From positions 1 through 34,613 of the forward strand of contig MUMD01000306.1 in the NCBI GenBank assembly GCA_002155895.1: a stretch of DNA of 34,613 nt, written 5' to 3'. The position numbers were made by a program, and so were the translations under genes. Shown here in pieces: positions 8,870 to 17,289 of this stretch. Each line of letters starts with the position of its first letter. The stretch's first letter is position 1. The notes under the pieces were generated by a model that was given only the letters and a program-made list of their open reading frames with translations, did not search any database and was not told where the DNA came from. The DNA is from Streptomyces rochei. Lineage in GTDB: Bacteria; Actinomycetota; Actinomycetes; Streptomycetales; Streptomycetaceae.

Positions 8870-9699
8870 TGGGCCAGAAGGTAAACCCGCACGGGTTCCG
8901 GCTCGGTGTCACGACCGACTTCAAGTCGCGTTGGTACGCCGACAAGCTGTACAAGGACTACGTCAAGGAAGACGTCGCCATCCGTCGGATGATGACGTCC
9001 GGCATGGAGCGCGCCGGCATCTCCAAGGTCGAGATCGAGCGCACCCGTGACCGCGTGCGTGTGGACATCCACACCGCTCGTCCGGGCATCGTCATCGGCC
9101 GCCGCGGCGCCGAGGCCGACCGCATCCGCGGTGACCTCGAGAAGCTCACGGGCAAGCAGGTCCAGCTGAACATCCTCGAGGTCAAGAACCCCGAGACGGA
9201 CGCTCAGCTGGTCGCCCAGGCCGTCGCCGAGCAGCTCTCCTCCCGCGTCTCCTTCCGCCGTGCCATGCGCAAGAGCATGCAGTCGGCGATGAAGGCCGGC
9301 GCCAAGGGCATCAAGATCCAGTGCGGTGGCCGCCTCGGCGGCGCCGAGATGTCCCGCTCGGAGTTCTACCGCGAGGGCCGTGTGCCCCTGCACACGCTCC
9401 GCGCGAACGTGGACTACGGCTTCTTCGAGGCCAAGACGACCTTCGGCCGCATCGGTGTGAAGGTCTGGATCTACAAGGGCGACGTCAAGAACATCGCCGA
9501 GGTCCGCGCCGAGAACGCCGCCGCCCGTGCGGGCAACCGCCCGGCACGTGGTGGCAACGACCGCCCGGCCCGTGGTGGCCGCGGTGGCGAGCGTCGCGGG
9601 CGCAAGCCGCAGCAGCAGTCGGCTCCGGCCGCCGAGGCCCCCAAGGCCGAGGCGCCCGCCGCTGCCGCTCCGGCTGAGAGCACCGGAACGGAGGCCTGA
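8869..9699 (+). CDS. rpsC: 30S ribosomal protein S3 with low-complexity C-terminal tail
   Basis: A 276-residue S3. It has the N-terminal domain ([14 protein letters not shown]), a KH domain with the GxxG loop in [15 protein letters not shown], and the C-terminal domain ([18 protein letters not shown], then [20 protein letters not shown]). After about residue 215 there is a tail with RPARGG repeats followed by Ala/Glu/Pro-rich sequence, as is common in actinobacterial S3. S3 lines the mRNA entry tunnel. It is coupled to rplV and lies 5 nt before rplP. Confidence 0.98.
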   Translation: MGQKVNPHGFRLGVTTDFKSRWYADKLYKDYVKEDVAIRRMMTSGMERAGISKVEIERTRDRVRVDIHTARPGIVIGRRGAEADRIRGDLEKLTGKQVQLNILEVKNPETDAQLVAQAVAEQLSSRVSFRRAMRKSMQSAMKAGAKGIKIQCGGRLGGAEMSRSEFYREGRVPLHTLRANVDYGFFEAKTTFGRIGVKVWIYKGDVKNIAEVRAENAAARAGNRPARGGNDRPARGGRGGERRGRKPQQQSAPAAEAPKAEAPAAAAPAESTGTEA

Positions 9700-9704
9700 C
9701 CGTC

Positions 9705-10124
9705 ATGCTGATCCCCCGTAGGGTCAAGCACCGCAAGCAGCACCACCCGAAGCGCCGTGGTCTGGCCAAGGGCGGTACGCAGGTTGCGTTCGGCGAGTAC
9801 GGCATCCAGGCCCTCACGCCGGCGTACGTGACCAACCGCCAGATCGAGGCGGCCCGTATCGCGATGACCCGCCACATCAAGCGTGGCGGCAAGGTCTGGA
9901 TCAACATCTACCCGGACCGCCCGCTCACGAAGAAGCCGGCCGAGACCCGCATGGGTTCCGGTAAGGGTTCTCCGGAGTGGTGGATCGCGAACGTGCACCC
10001 GGGTCGGGTCATGTTCGAGCTGTCCTACCCCAACGAGAAGATCGCCCGTGAGGCGCTGACCCGTGCGGCCCACAAGCTGCCGATGAAGTGCCGGATCGTC
10101 AAGCGCGAGGCAGGTGAAGCGTGA
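9705..10124 (+). CDS. rplP: 50S ribosomal protein L16
   Basis: A 139-residue L16 starting [17 protein letters not shown]. Conserved parts include [20 protein letters not shown] and [19 protein letters not shown]. It lies by the A-site tRNA elbow and is needed for a functional peptidyl transferase centre. It overlaps the rpmC ATG by one base (TGATG), so coupling is likely. Confidence 0.98.
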   Translation: MLIPRRVKHRKQHHPKRRGLAKGGTQVAFGEYGIQALTPAYVTNRQIEAARIAMTRHIKRGGKVWINIYPDRPLTKKPAETRMGSGKGSPEWWIANVHPGRVMFELSYPNEKIAREALTRAAHKLPMKCRIVKREAGEA

Positions 10125-10348
10125 TGTCGGCCGGTACCAAGGCGTCCGAGCTGCGCGAGCTGGGCAACGAGGAGCTTCTCGCGAAGCTCCGCGAGGCCAA
10201 GGAAGAGCTGTTCAACCTCCGCTTCCAGGCGGCCACGGGTCAGCTCGAGAACCACGGCCGGCTGAAGGCCGTCCGTAAGGACATCGCGCGGATCTACACC
10301 CTGATGCGTGAGCGCGAGCTGGGCATCGAGACGGTGGAGAGCGCCTGA
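10124..10348 (+). CDS. rpmC: 50S ribosomal protein L29
   Basis: A 74-residue helical L29: [19 protein letters not shown], then [20 protein letters not shown]. The ATG at 10124 shares its A with the rplP stop; a GTG one codon upstream (10121) is possible but would give a double Met start. L29 sits near L23 at the exit site. It overlaps rpsQ by one base. Confidence 0.97.
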   Translation: MSAGTKASELRELGNEELLAKLREAKEELFNLRFQAATGQLENHGRLKAVRKDIARIYTLMRERELGIETVESA

Positions 10349-10635
10349 TGAGCGAGAGCAACGTGACTGAAGAGACGAAGGCCGCCCGCGGCTTCCGCAA
10401 GACCCGTGAGGGTCTGGTCGTCAGCGACAAGATGGACAAGACCGTCGTCGTCGCCGTCGAGGACCGCGTCAAGCACGCGCTGTACGGCAAGGTCATCCGC
10501 CGTACCGAGAAGCTCAAGGCCCACGACGAGCAGAACGCCGCCGGTGTCGGCGACCGCGTCCTCCTGATGGAGACCCGGCCGCTGTCCGCGACGAAGCGCT
10601 GGCGCGTCGTCGAGATCCTCGAGAAGGCCAAGTAA
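10348..10635 (+). CDS. rpsQ: 30S ribosomal protein S17
   Basis: A 95-residue S17 with the OB-fold core ([40 protein letters not shown]) and an actinobacterial N-terminal extension of about 12 residues. It binds 16S rRNA helices 7 and 11 in the 30S body. It starts inside the rpmC stop and is the last gene before the hairpin-rich S10/spc junction. Confidence 0.98.
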   Translation: MSESNVTEETKAARGFRKTREGLVVSDKMDKTVVVAVEDRVKHALYGKVIRRTEKLKAHDEQNAAGVGDRVLLMETRPLSATKRWRVVEILEKAK

Positions 10636-10637
10636 TT

Positions 10638-10719
10638 CCTGCGGGGCAAACCCACGCAGGTCAGTTCCGCCAGGCTCGGCAGGGGTCCTCGTACTGAGGC
10701 CCCTGCCGGGAACCGGCAG
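10638..10719 (+). promoter_or_regulatory. Three hairpins at the S10/spc junction, two of them mutually exclusive
   Basis: Hairpin A: CCTGCGGGG, loop CAAA, CCC-A-CGCAGG (10638-10660). Hairpin B: 10677-10690 pairs with 10696-10708 around the loop GTACT, 13 bp with a single bulged T. Hairpin C: CTGCCGG (10703-10709), loop GAA, CCGGCAG (10713-10719), 7 bp. B and C share bases 10703-10708 and cannot form together. C ends 6 nt before the rplN Shine-Dalgarno (AGGAG 10726-10730). This may be a terminator, attenuator or processing site; there is no U-tract after B. Confidence 0.65.
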
Positions 10720-10736
10720 ACAATCAGGAGATAGAC

Positions 10737-11105
10737 GTGATCCAGCAGGAGTCGCGACTGCGCGTCGCCGACAACACTGGTGCGAAGGAAATCCTTTGCA
10801 TCCGTGTGCTCGGTGGCTCCGGTCGCCGCTACGCGGGCATCGGTGACGTCATCGTCGCCACCGTCAAGGACGCGATCCCCGGTGGCAACGTGAAGAAGGG
10901 TGACGTCGTCAAGGCGGTCATCGTTCGCACCGTCAAGGAGCGTCGCCGTCCGGATGGCTCGTACATCCGCTTCGACGAGAACGCCGCCGTCATTCTGAAG
11001 AACGACGGCGACCCCCGCGGCACCCGTATCTTCGGCCCCGTCGGCCGTGAGCTGCGCGAGAAGAAGTTCATGAAGATCATCTCCCTCGCGCCGGAGGTGC
11101 TGTGA
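10737..11105 (+). CDS. rplN: 50S ribosomal protein L14
   Basis: A 122-residue L14, starting at GTG with AGGAG spaced 6 nt upstream ([20 protein letters not shown]). It ends [12 protein letters not shown] as usual. L14 contacts L19 and the 30S body at an intersubunit bridge. It is the first gene of the spc block, after a 101-nt gap. Its stop overlaps a GTG codon in front of rplX. Confidence 0.98.
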   Translation: MIQQESRLRVADNTGAKEILCIRVLGGSGRRYAGIGDVIVATVKDAIPGGNVKKGDVVKAVIVRTVKERRRPDGSYIRFDENAAVILKNDGDPRGTRIFGPVGRELREKKFMKIISLAPEVL

Positions 11106-11107
11106 GC

Positions 11108-11431
11108 ATGAAGATCAAGAAGGGCGACCTGGTCCAGGTCATCACCGGTAAGGACAAGGGCAAGCAGGGCAAGGTCATCGCGGCCTTCCCCCGCGAGGAC
11201 CGCGTCCTGGTCGAGGGTGTCAACCGGGTCAAGAAGCACACCAAGGCCGGGCCGACCGCTCGCGGTTCGCAGGCCGGCGGCATCGTGACCACCGAGGCCC
11301 CGATCCACGTCTCCAACGTCCAGCTGGTCGTGGAGAAGGACGGCAACAAGGTCGTCACGCGCGTCGGTTACCGCTTCGACGACGAGGGCAACAAGATCCG
11401 CGTTGCCAAGCGGACGGGTGAGGACATCTGA
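11108..11431 (+). CDS. rplX: 50S ribosomal protein L24
   Basis: A 107-residue L24 with a KOW motif at the N-terminus ([20 protein letters not shown]). I chose ATG 11108 because it fits the family N-terminus and is 10 nt after GGAGG; an in-frame GTG at 11102 would add two residues. L24 is an assembly initiator on the 5' part of 23S rRNA. It overlaps rplE by one base (TGATG). Confidence 0.97.
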   Translation: MKIKKGDLVQVITGKDKGKQGKVIAAFPREDRVLVEGVNRVKKHTKAGPTARGSQAGGIVTTEAPIHVSNVQLVVEKDGNKVVTRVGYRFDDEGNKIRVAKRTGEDI

Positions 11432-11988
11432 TGGCTACCACCACGACTCCGCGTCTGAAGACGAAGTACCGCGAGGAGATCGCCGGCAAGCTGCGTGAGG
11501 AGTTCTCCTACGAGAACGTCATGCAGGTTCCGGGCCTCGTCAAGATCGTGGTCAACATGGGTGTGGGCGACGCCGCCCGCGACTCCAAGCTGATCGAGGG
11601 CGCCATCCGCGACCTCACCACGATCACCGGTCAGAAGCCGGCCGTCACCAAGGCCCGCAAGTCCATCGCGCAGTTCAAGCTGCGCGAGGGTCAGCCGATC
11701 GGTGCCCACGTCACGCTCCGTGGCGACCGCATGTGGGAGTTCCTGGACCGCACCCTGTCGCTGGCGCTCCCGCGCATCCGCGACTTCCGCGGCCTGTCCC
11801 CCAAGCAGTTCGACGGCCGTGGCAACTACACCTTCGGTCTCACGGAGCAGGTCATGTTCCACGAGATCGACCAGGACAAGATCGACCGCGTCCGGGGTAT
11901 GGACATCACCGTGGTCACCACGGCGACCAACGACGCTGAGGGCCGCGCGCTCCTTCGTCACCTCGGCTTCCCGTTCAAGGAGGCGTGA
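11431..11988 (+). CDS. rplE: 50S ribosomal protein L5
   Basis: A 185-residue L5: [20 protein letters not shown], then [20 protein letters not shown], and [20 protein letters not shown]. It binds 5S rRNA with L18 in the central protuberance. In E. coli S8 represses the spc mRNA at rplE; no such site was identified here. It lies 5 nt before rpsN. Confidence 0.98.
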   Translation: MATTTTPRLKTKYREEIAGKLREEFSYENVMQVPGLVKIVVNMGVGDAARDSKLIEGAIRDLTTITGQKPAVTKARKSIAQFKLREGQPIGAHVTLRGDRMWEFLDRTLSLALPRIRDFRGLSPKQFDGRGNYTFGLTEQVMFHEIDQDKIDRVRGMDITVVTTATNDAEGRALLRHLGFPFKEA

Positions 11989-11993
11989 GCGAG

Positions 11994-12179
11994 ATGGCGA
12001 AGAAGGCTCTGATCGCTAAGGCTGCTCGCAAGCCCAAGTTCGGTGTGCGTGGCTACACCCGCTGCCAGCGCTGCGGCCGTCCGCACTCCGTCTACCGCAA
12101 GTTCGGCCTGTGCCGCGTGTGCCTTCGTGAGATGGCTCACCGCGGCGAGCTGCCGGGCGTGACCAAGAGCTCCTGGTAA
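11994..12179 (+). CDS. rpsN: 30S ribosomal protein S14, zinc-binding type Z
   Basis: A 61-residue short S14 starting [20 protein letters not shown]. Two CxxC pairs (C24/C27 in RCQRCG and C40/C43 in CRVC) form the zinc ribbon, so this is the zinc-dependent C+ form. ATG 11994 matches the family and is 10 nt after AAGGAGG; the in-frame GTG at 11985 is rejected. Streptomycetes are known to carry zinc-free paralogues of such proteins elsewhere. An unusual 209-nt gap follows. Confidence 0.98.
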   Translation: MAKKALIAKAARKPKFGVRGYTRCQRCGRPHSVYRKFGLCRVCLREMAHRGELPGVTKSSW

Positions 12180-12388
12180 TCCGGTAATCCCGGGTTATTC
12201 AGACTCTCGGTAAGCATCTGGGTCGGCAGGGGCCCGTCCTCACATGCCTTAGGCTTGTGGGGTTGGGCGTCTGCCGCCCGTACGACTTACTACGCCGTAG
12301 GTCCACCGCGCCGCACCCGTCCCGTCTCGGATCGGGGAGAGGGATGGCGCACCAGGAAACCCCGGCGAGAGAGGCCGAAGGCCAATTC
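12180..12388 (+). other. Unusually long 209-nt gap inside the spc block
   Basis: Nearly all other junctions in this block are overlapping or below 50 nt. The gap has a near-palindrome around CCCGGG (12185-12197), a TAGGCT box (12250-12255) without a clear -35, and TTGGGC (12263-12268) without a clear -10. An ATG at 12344, in frame with rpsH and preceded by GGGGAGAGGG (12335-12343 region), could start a longer S8. A promoter is possible but no element is convincing. Confidence 0.4.
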
Positions 12389-12787
12389 ATGACCATGACT
12401 GATCCGATCGCAGACATGCTTACGCGTCTGCGGAACGCGAACTCGGCGTACCACGACTCCGTGACGATGCCGGCGTCCAAGATCAAGTCTCACATCGCGG
12501 AGATCCTCCAGCAGGAGGGCTTCATCACGGGCTGGAAGGTCGAGGACGCCGAGGTCGGCAAGAACCTCGTTCTCGAGCTGAAGTTCGGCCCGAACCGTGA
12601 GCGCTCCATCGCGGGCATCAAGCGGATCTCCAAGCCCGGTCTCCGGGTGTACGCGAAGTCCACCAACCTGCCGAAGGTGCTGGGCGGCCTCGGCGTGGCG
12701 ATCATCTCCACGTCGCACGGGCTCCTCACCGACAAGCAGGCCGGCAAGAAGGGCGTGGGTGGGGAAGTCCTCGCCTACGTCTGGTAG
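12389..12787 (+). CDS. rpsH: 30S ribosomal protein S8
   Basis: A 132-residue S8 from [18 protein letters not shown] to the conserved [20 protein letters not shown]. It is a primary 16S rRNA binder in the 30S body and in E. coli a translational repressor of the spc operon. The 12389 ATG gives the family N-terminus and has GAAGG about 7 nt upstream. An in-frame ATG at 12344 with a richer purine stretch would add 15 residues ([15 protein letters not shown]). Confidence 0.96.
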   Translation: MTMTDPIADMLTRLRNANSAYHDSVTMPASKIKSHIAEILQQEGFITGWKVEDAEVGKNLVLELKFGPNRERSIAGIKRISKPGLRVYAKSTNLPKVLGGLGVAIISTSHGLLTDKQAGKKGVGGEVLAYVW

Positions 12788-12811
12788 CGGAAGGGAACGG
12801 AGGAAACAGCT

Positions 12812-13351
12812 ATGTCGCGCATCGGCAAGCTCCCCATCGCGGTTCCCGCCGGCGTGGACGTCACCATCGACGGCCGTACGGTCTCGGTCAAGGGCCCCAA
12901 GGGTTCGCTGACTCACACCGTCGTGGCGCCGATCGACATCGCCAAGGGTGAGGACGGCGTTCTGAACGTCACCCGCCCCAACGACGAGCGTCAGAGCAAG
13001 GCCCTGCACGGCCTGTCCCGCACGCTGGTGGCGAACATGATCACCGGCGTGACCCAGGGTTACGTGAAGAAGCTCGAGATCAGCGGTGTCGGTTACCGCG
13101 TTGTCGCCAAGGGTTCGAACCTGGAGTTCTCCCTCGGTTACAGCCACCCGATCACCGTCGAGGCCCCCGAGGGCATCACCTTCAAGGTGGAGTCCCCGAC
13201 CCGCTTCTCGGTCGAGGGCATCGACAAGCAGAAGGTCGGCGAGGTTGCGGCCAACATCCGCAAGCTGCGCAAGCCCGACCCGTACAAGGCCAAGGGCGTC
13301 AAGTACGAGGGCGAAGTCATCCGCCGCAAGGTCGGAAAGGCGGGTAAGTAA
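12812..13351 (+). CDS. rplF: 50S ribosomal protein L6
   Basis: A 179-residue L6 with two similar RNA-binding domains: [19 protein letters not shown] at the N-terminus and [20 protein letters not shown] in the C-terminal half, as in the family signature. It sits at the base of the L7/L12 stalk near the sarcin-ricin loop. GGAGGAAAC precedes the ATG. It is 24 nt after rpsH and 3 nt before rplR. Confidence 0.98.
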   Translation: MSRIGKLPIAVPAGVDVTIDGRTVSVKGPKGSLTHTVVAPIDIAKGEDGVLNVTRPNDERQSKALHGLSRTLVANMITGVTQGYVKKLEISGVGYRVVAKGSNLEFSLGYSHPITVEAPEGITFKVESPTRFSVEGIDKQKVGEVAANIRKLRKPDPYKAKGVKYEGEVIRRKVGKAGK

Positions 13352-13354
13352 GCC

Positions 13355-13738
13355 ATGGCATACGGGCAGAAGATCCTCAAGGGCGACGCCTACAAGCGCG
13401 CCGCGATCAAGCGCCGTCACATCCGGATCCGCAAGCGGATCGCCGGTACGGCGGAGCGTCCCCGTCTGGTCGTTACTCGCTCGAACCGCCACATCGTGGC
13501 CCAGGTGATCGACGACCTGAAGGGTCACACCCTCGCGTCGGCGTCCACCCTGGACTCCTCGATCCGCGGTGGCGAGGCCGACAAGTCCGCGCAGGCCAAG
13601 CAGGTCGGTGCCCTGGTCGCCGAGCGCGCCAAGGCCGCCGGTGTCGAGGCCGTCGTGTTCGACCGTGGTGGTAACCAGTACGCCGGGCGCATCGCCGCCC
13701 TGGCGGACGCCGCCCGCGAAGCCGGACTGAAGTTCTGA
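13355..13738 (+). CDS. rplR: 50S ribosomal protein L18
   Basis: A 127-residue L18: [19 protein letters not shown] with the basic N-terminus that grips 5S rRNA, then [12 protein letters not shown] and the C-terminal [20 protein letters not shown]. It forms the central protuberance with L5 and 5S rRNA. It follows rplF by 3 nt. Confidence 0.98.
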   Translation: MAYGQKILKGDAYKRAAIKRRHIRIRKRIAGTAERPRLVVTRSNRHIVAQVIDDLKGHTLASASTLDSSIRGGEADKSAQAKQVGALVAERAKAAGVEAVVFDRGGNQYAGRIAALADAAREAGLKF

Positions 13739-13781
13739 GCCGGTTCCGTATCGCTAGCGGAAACAGAGAGAGGTAATTCCA

Positions 13782-14387
13782 ATGGCTGGACCCCAGCGCC
13801 GCGGTGGCGGTGCCGGTGGCGGCGAGCGGCGGGACCGGAAGGGCCGTGACGGCGGCGCAGCTGCCGCCGAGAAGACCGCTTACGTTGAGCGCGTCGTCGC
13901 GATCAACCGTGTCGCCAAGGTTGTGAAGGGTGGTCGTCGCTTCAGCTTCACCGCGCTGGTCGTGGTGGGCGACGGTGACGGCACCGTGGGTGTCGGATAC
14001 GGCAAGGCCAAGGAGGTGCCGGCCGCCATCGCCAAGGGCGTTGAGGAGGCCAAGAAGCACTTCTTCAAGGTCCCCCGCATCCAGGGCACCATCCCGCACC
14101 CCATCCAGGGTGAGAAGGCTGCCGGCGTCGTGCTGCTCAAGCCCGCGTCCCCCGGTACCGGTGTTATCGCCGGTGGTCCGGTGCGCGCCGTGCTCGAGTG
14201 CGCCGGTATCCACGACGTGCTGTCGAAGTCGCTCGGCTCCGACAACCAGATCAACATCGTGCACGCGACCGTGGAGGCCCTCAAGGGCCTGCAGCGTCCC
14301 GAGGAGATCGCGGCCCGCCGTGGTCTGCCGCTCGAGGACGTCGCCCCCGCGGCTCTTCTCCGTGCGCGTGCCGGGGCGGGTGCGTAA
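13782..14387 (+). CDS. rpsE: 30S ribosomal protein S5
   Basis: A 201-residue S5. A Gly/Arg-rich extension of about 30 residues ([20 protein letters not shown]) precedes the double-stranded RNA-binding-like domain ([20 protein letters not shown]) and the S5 C-terminal domain ([20 protein letters not shown]). S5 guards decoding accuracy and mRNA entry. GAGAGAGG lies upstream. It is 43 nt after rplR and 2 nt before rpmD. Confidence 0.98.
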   Translation: MAGPQRRGGGAGGGERRDRKGRDGGAAAAEKTAYVERVVAINRVAKVVKGGRRFSFTALVVVGDGDGTVGVGYGKAKEVPAAIAKGVEEAKKHFFKVPRIQGTIPHPIQGEKAAGVVLLKPASPGTGVIAGGPVRAVLECAGIHDVLSKSLGSDNQINIVHATVEALKGLQRPEEIAARRGLPLEDVAPAALLRARAGAGA

Positions 14388-14389
14388 TC

Positions 14390-14572
14390 ATGGCGCAGCT
14401 CAAGATTACGCAGGTCAAGTCCTACATCGGCAGCAAGCAGAACCACCGTGACACCCTGCGCTCCCTTGGTCTCAAGGGCATCAACACGCAGGTCGTCAAG
14501 GAGGACCGCCCCGAGTTCCGCGGCATGGTGCACACCGTCCGCCACCTCGTGACGGTCGAGGAGGTCGACTGA
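14390..14572 (+). CDS. rpmD: 50S ribosomal protein L30
   Basis: A 60-residue L30: [20 protein letters not shown], then [20 protein letters not shown]. The length and fold pattern match bacterial L30. It is packed 2 nt from rpsE and 2 nt from rplO, as in most spc operons. The start is fixed by the family N-terminus. Confidence 0.98.
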   Translation: MAQLKITQVKSYIGSKQNHRDTLRSLGLKGINTQVVKEDRPEFRGMVHTVRHLVTVEEVD

Positions 14573-14574
14573 TC

Positions 14575-15030
14575 ATGGGTGAGCAGAACCCGCTCAAGAT
14601 CCACAACCTCCGTCCCGCCCCGGGCGCCAAGACCGCCAAGACCCGTGTCGGTCGTGGTGAGGCGTCGAAGGGTAAGACGGCCGGTCGTGGTACGAAGGGT
14701 ACGAAGGCCCGTTACCAGGTTCCGGAGCGCTTCGAGGGTGGCCAGATGCCCCTCCACATGCGTCTTCCGAAGCTGAAGGGCTTCAAGAACCCGTTCAAGA
14801 CCGAGTACCAGGTCGTGAACCTCGACAAGCTGGCCGCGCTGTACCCCGAGGGTGGCGAGGTCACCGTCGAGGGCCTGGTGGCCAAGGGTGCCGTTCGCAA
14901 GAACAGCCTCGTCAAGGTCCTCGGCCAGGGCGAGATCTCCGTGGCGCTGCAGGTGACGGTCGACGCCGTCTCCGGCTCCGCCAAGGAGAAGATCACCGCC
15001 GCCGGCGGCACCGTCACCGAGCTCGTCTGA
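14575..15030 (+). CDS. rplO: 50S ribosomal protein L15
   Basis: A 151-residue L15 with the Gly-rich basic N-terminus ([20 protein letters not shown]) and the C-terminal part [20 protein letters not shown]. It is a late 50S assembly protein. It is the last ribosomal gene of this block and is followed by a strong hairpin before secY. Confidence 0.98.
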   Translation: MGEQNPLKIHNLRPAPGAKTAKTRVGRGEASKGKTAGRGTKGTKARYQVPERFEGGQMPLHMRLPKLKGFKNPFKTEYQVVNLDKLAALYPEGGEVTVEGLVAKGAVRKNSLVKVLGQGEISVALQVTVDAVSGSAKEKITAAGGTVTELV

Positions 15031-15065
15031 ACCCATCAGGCGTCTCGATGACTTGAGCGATCCCG

Positions 15066-15104
15066 ACCGGGGATGCCCCACAAAAGGGGTATCCCCGGTT
15101 GGTC
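15066..15104 (+). terminator. Strong terminator between rplO and secY
   Basis: ACCGGGGATGCCCC (15066-15079), loop ACAAAA, GGGGTATCCCCGGT (15086-15099): 14 paired positions with one G-U, followed by TGGTCGTTCC. It begins 36 nt after the rplO stop and should end or reduce transcripts from the spc block. Confidence 0.8.
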
Positions 15105-15105
15105 G

Positions 15106-15135
15106 TTCCAAGGGCATAGGTCCCGCCGGTAAGGT
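15106..15135 (+). promoter_or_regulatory. Possible secY promoter
   Basis: TAAGGT (15130-15135) fits the TANNNT -10. At 18-nt spacing the -35 is only TTCCAA (15106-15111). An alternative -35 is TTGACC (15190-15195), without a good -10 after it. A promoter for secY is expected in this 241-nt gap because a strong terminator precedes it. Confidence 0.35.
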
Positions 15136-15271
15136 GGCCTGCGCTGCCCTCTTTCACGGGTGCGTCACATGAGGCACCCTGAGCGGCAGTTGACCGTTAC
15201 TTACTTTGTCGTCAGTCGAACCTCAAGACCGTCACCCTTGACGCAGTAGCGCGGGGGTCGCAGGAGGCACC

Positions 15272-16585
15272 GTGCTCACCGCGTTCGCCCGGGCGTTCAA
15301 GACGCCCGACCTGCGCAAGAAGCTGATCTTCACGCTCGGCATCATCGTGGTGTACCGCCTCGGTACCCACATCCCCATTCCAGGCGTCGACTACAAGAGC
15401 GTCCAGGAGTGCGTGGACCAGGCGTCCGGCAGCCAGGGTCCCCTCGGCCTGGTCAACATGTTCAGCGGTGGCGCGCTGCTGCAGATCACGGTCTTCGCGC
15501 TCGGCATCATGCCGTACATCACGGCGAGCATCATTCTGCAGCTGCTCACCGTCGTGATCCCGCGTCTGGAGGCCCTGAAGAAGGAGGGCCAGGCGGGTAC
15601 GGCGAAGATCACGCAGTACACCCGTTACCTGACCATCGCCCTGGCCATCCTCCAGGGCACCGGCCTGGTGGCCACCGCCCGCAGCGGCGCGCTCTTCCCC
15701 AACTGCACCGTCGCCGGTCAGATCGTGCCCGACCAGGCCATCTTCACCACCATCGTCATGGTCATCACCATGACCGCCGGTACGGCCGTCGTCATGTGGC
15801 TCGGCGAGCTGATCACCGACCGCGGCATCGGCAACGGCATGTCGATCCTGATGTTCATCTCGATCGCCGCGACCTTCCCCTCCGCTCTGTGGGCCATCAA
15901 GCAGGAGGGCACCCTGGCCGACGGCTGGATCGAGTTCGGCACGGTCATGCTGGTGGGCTTCGTCATGGTCGGCCTGGTGGTCTTCGTGGAGCAGGCCCAG
16001 CGCCGCATCCCGGTGCAGTACGCGAAGCGCATGATCGGCCGGCGTTCCTACGGCGGCACCTCGACCTACATCCCGCTCAAGGTGAACCAGGCGGGCGTCA
16101 TCCCCGTCATCTTCGCCTCGTCGCTCCTCTACATCCCGGCGCTGGTCGTCCAGTTCTCGAACTCGACGTCGGGCTGGGCCACCTGGATCAACAAGAACCT
16201 CGCGGACACCGGGGCGACGCCGCACATCATCCTGTACTTCTTCCTGATCGTCTTCTTCGCCTTCTTCTACGTGGCCATCTCGTTCAACCCCGAGGAAGTC
16301 GCGGACAACATGAAGAAGTATGGTGGGTTCATCCCGGGCATCCGGGCTGGCCGACCGACCGCTGAGTATCTGAGCTACGTACTCAACCGGATCACCTGGC
16401 CGGGTTCGCTGTATCTGGGCCTGATCTCTCTCGTACCGACAATGGCGTTGGCCGGTTTCGGGGCAAACCAGAACTTCCCGTTCGGCGGGACCAGCATCCT
16501 GATCATCGTGGGTGTCGGACTCGAGACGGTGAAGCAGATCGAGAGCCAGCTCCAGCAGCGCAATTACGAAGGGTTCCTCCGCTGA
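15272..16585 (+). CDS. secY: Protein translocase subunit SecY
   Basis: A 437-residue inner membrane channel with the ten-helix SecY pattern. It starts at GTG (MLTAFARAFKTPDLRKKLIF) behind AGGAGG. Conserved parts include GTHIPIPGV in the first periplasmic segment, TALITDRGIGNGMS-type sequence (LITDRGIGNGMSILMFISI), and the cytosolic loop STYIPLKVNQAGVIPVIFA. With SecE and SecG it forms the channel for Sec-exported and membrane proteins, driven by SecA or ribosomes. It is coupled to adk by a one-base overlap and separated from rplO by a terminator. Confidence 0.98.
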   Translation: MLTAFARAFKTPDLRKKLIFTLGIIVVYRLGTHIPIPGVDYKSVQECVDQASGSQGPLGLVNMFSGGALLQITVFALGIMPYITASIILQLLTVVIPRLEALKKEGQAGTAKITQYTRYLTIALAILQGTGLVATARSGALFPNCTVAGQIVPDQAIFTTIVMVITMTAGTAVVMWLGELITDRGIGNGMSILMFISIAATFPSALWAIKQEGTLADGWIEFGTVMLVGFVMVGLVVFVEQAQRRIPVQYAKRMIGRRSYGGTSTYIPLKVNQAGVIPVIFASSLLYIPALVVQFSNSTSGWATWINKNLADTGATPHIILYFFLIVFFAFFYVAISFNPEEVADNMKKYGGFIPGIRAGRPTAEYLSYVLNRITWPGSLYLGLISLVPTMALAGFGANQNFPFGGTSILIIVGVGLETVKQIESQLQQRNYEGFLR

Positions 16586-17235
16586 TGCGAATCGTCCTCG
16601 TCGGGCCACCGGGTGCCGGAAAGGGAACGCAGGCCACCCGCCTTGCCGAGACGCTGCAGATCCCGCACATCTCCACCGGCGACCTGTTCCGGGCCAACAT
16701 CAGCCAGGGCACAGAGCTCGGGCTGCGTGCGAAGTCGTACATGGACGCGGGACAGCTGGTGCCCGACCAGGTCACCATCGGCATGGCGCAGGACCGCATG
16801 GAGCAGCCGGACGCCGCCGGCGGCTTCCTCCTCGACGGCTTCCCGCGGAACGTGGCCCAGGCGGAAGCGCTCGACGAGATGCTCCGTGAAGCGGACATGA
16901 AGATCGACGCGGTGCTGGACCTGGAGGTCCCCGAGGACGAGGTCGTCAAGCGGATCGCCGGCCGGCGGATCTGCCGCAACGACTCGGCCCACGTCTTCCA
17001 CCTCACCTACAACCCGCCCGCGGCGGAGGGTGTGTGCGATGTGTGCGGTGGCGAGCTCTACCAGCGTGACGACGACAGCGAGGCCACGGTGCGCCGGCGC
17101 CTGGAGGTCTACCACACGCAGACCGAGCCGATCATCGACTACTACCGGGCCCAGGGCCTGGTGACCACCGTCTCCGCGATGGGGAAGGTGGCGGACGTCA
17201 CCAAGCGGGCCATGGCGGCACTGCCCGGTTCGTAA
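16585..17235 (+). CDS. adk: Adenylate kinase with incomplete zinc site in the LID
   Basis: A 216-residue long-form adenylate kinase (ATP + AMP = 2 ADP). P-loop GPPGAGKGTQ at 7-16, AMP-binding STGDLFRANI at 30-39 and LLDGFPRNV at 82-90. The LID is the long type with C130, C151 and C154, but the position of the usual fourth Cys holds D133 (CRND), so zinc binding may be altered or absent. The ATG overlaps the secY stop (TGATG). A strong terminator follows, so map is not on the same simple transcript here. Confidence 0.98.
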   Translation: MRIVLVGPPGAGKGTQATRLAETLQIPHISTGDLFRANISQGTELGLRAKSYMDAGQLVPDQVTIGMAQDRMEQPDAAGGFLLDGFPRNVAQAEALDEMLREADMKIDAVLDLEVPEDEVVKRIAGRRICRNDSAHVFHLTYNPPAAEGVCDVCGGELYQRDDDSEATVRRRLEVYHTQTEPIIDYYRAQGLVTTVSAMGKVADVTKRAMAALPGS

Positions 17236-17250
17236 CAGCTTGCTCAGAAG

Positions 17251-17289
17251 GGCAGCGGCCCCCCGGCGGGGGGCCGCTGCCTTGCTTCT
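17251..17289 (+). terminator. Terminator of secY-adk
   Basis: GGCAGCGGCCCCCC (17251-17264), loop GGC, GGGGGGCCGCTGCC (17268-17281): 14 perfect pairs, followed by TTGCTTCTT. It starts 15 nt after the adk stop and is the most classical intrinsic terminator in the window. Confidence 0.88.

Noticed and set aside
15212-16609. 465-residue minus-strand frame opposite secY
   Set aside because: It is Asp/Glu/His/Arg-rich without domain features, and SecY on the plus strand is unmistakable.
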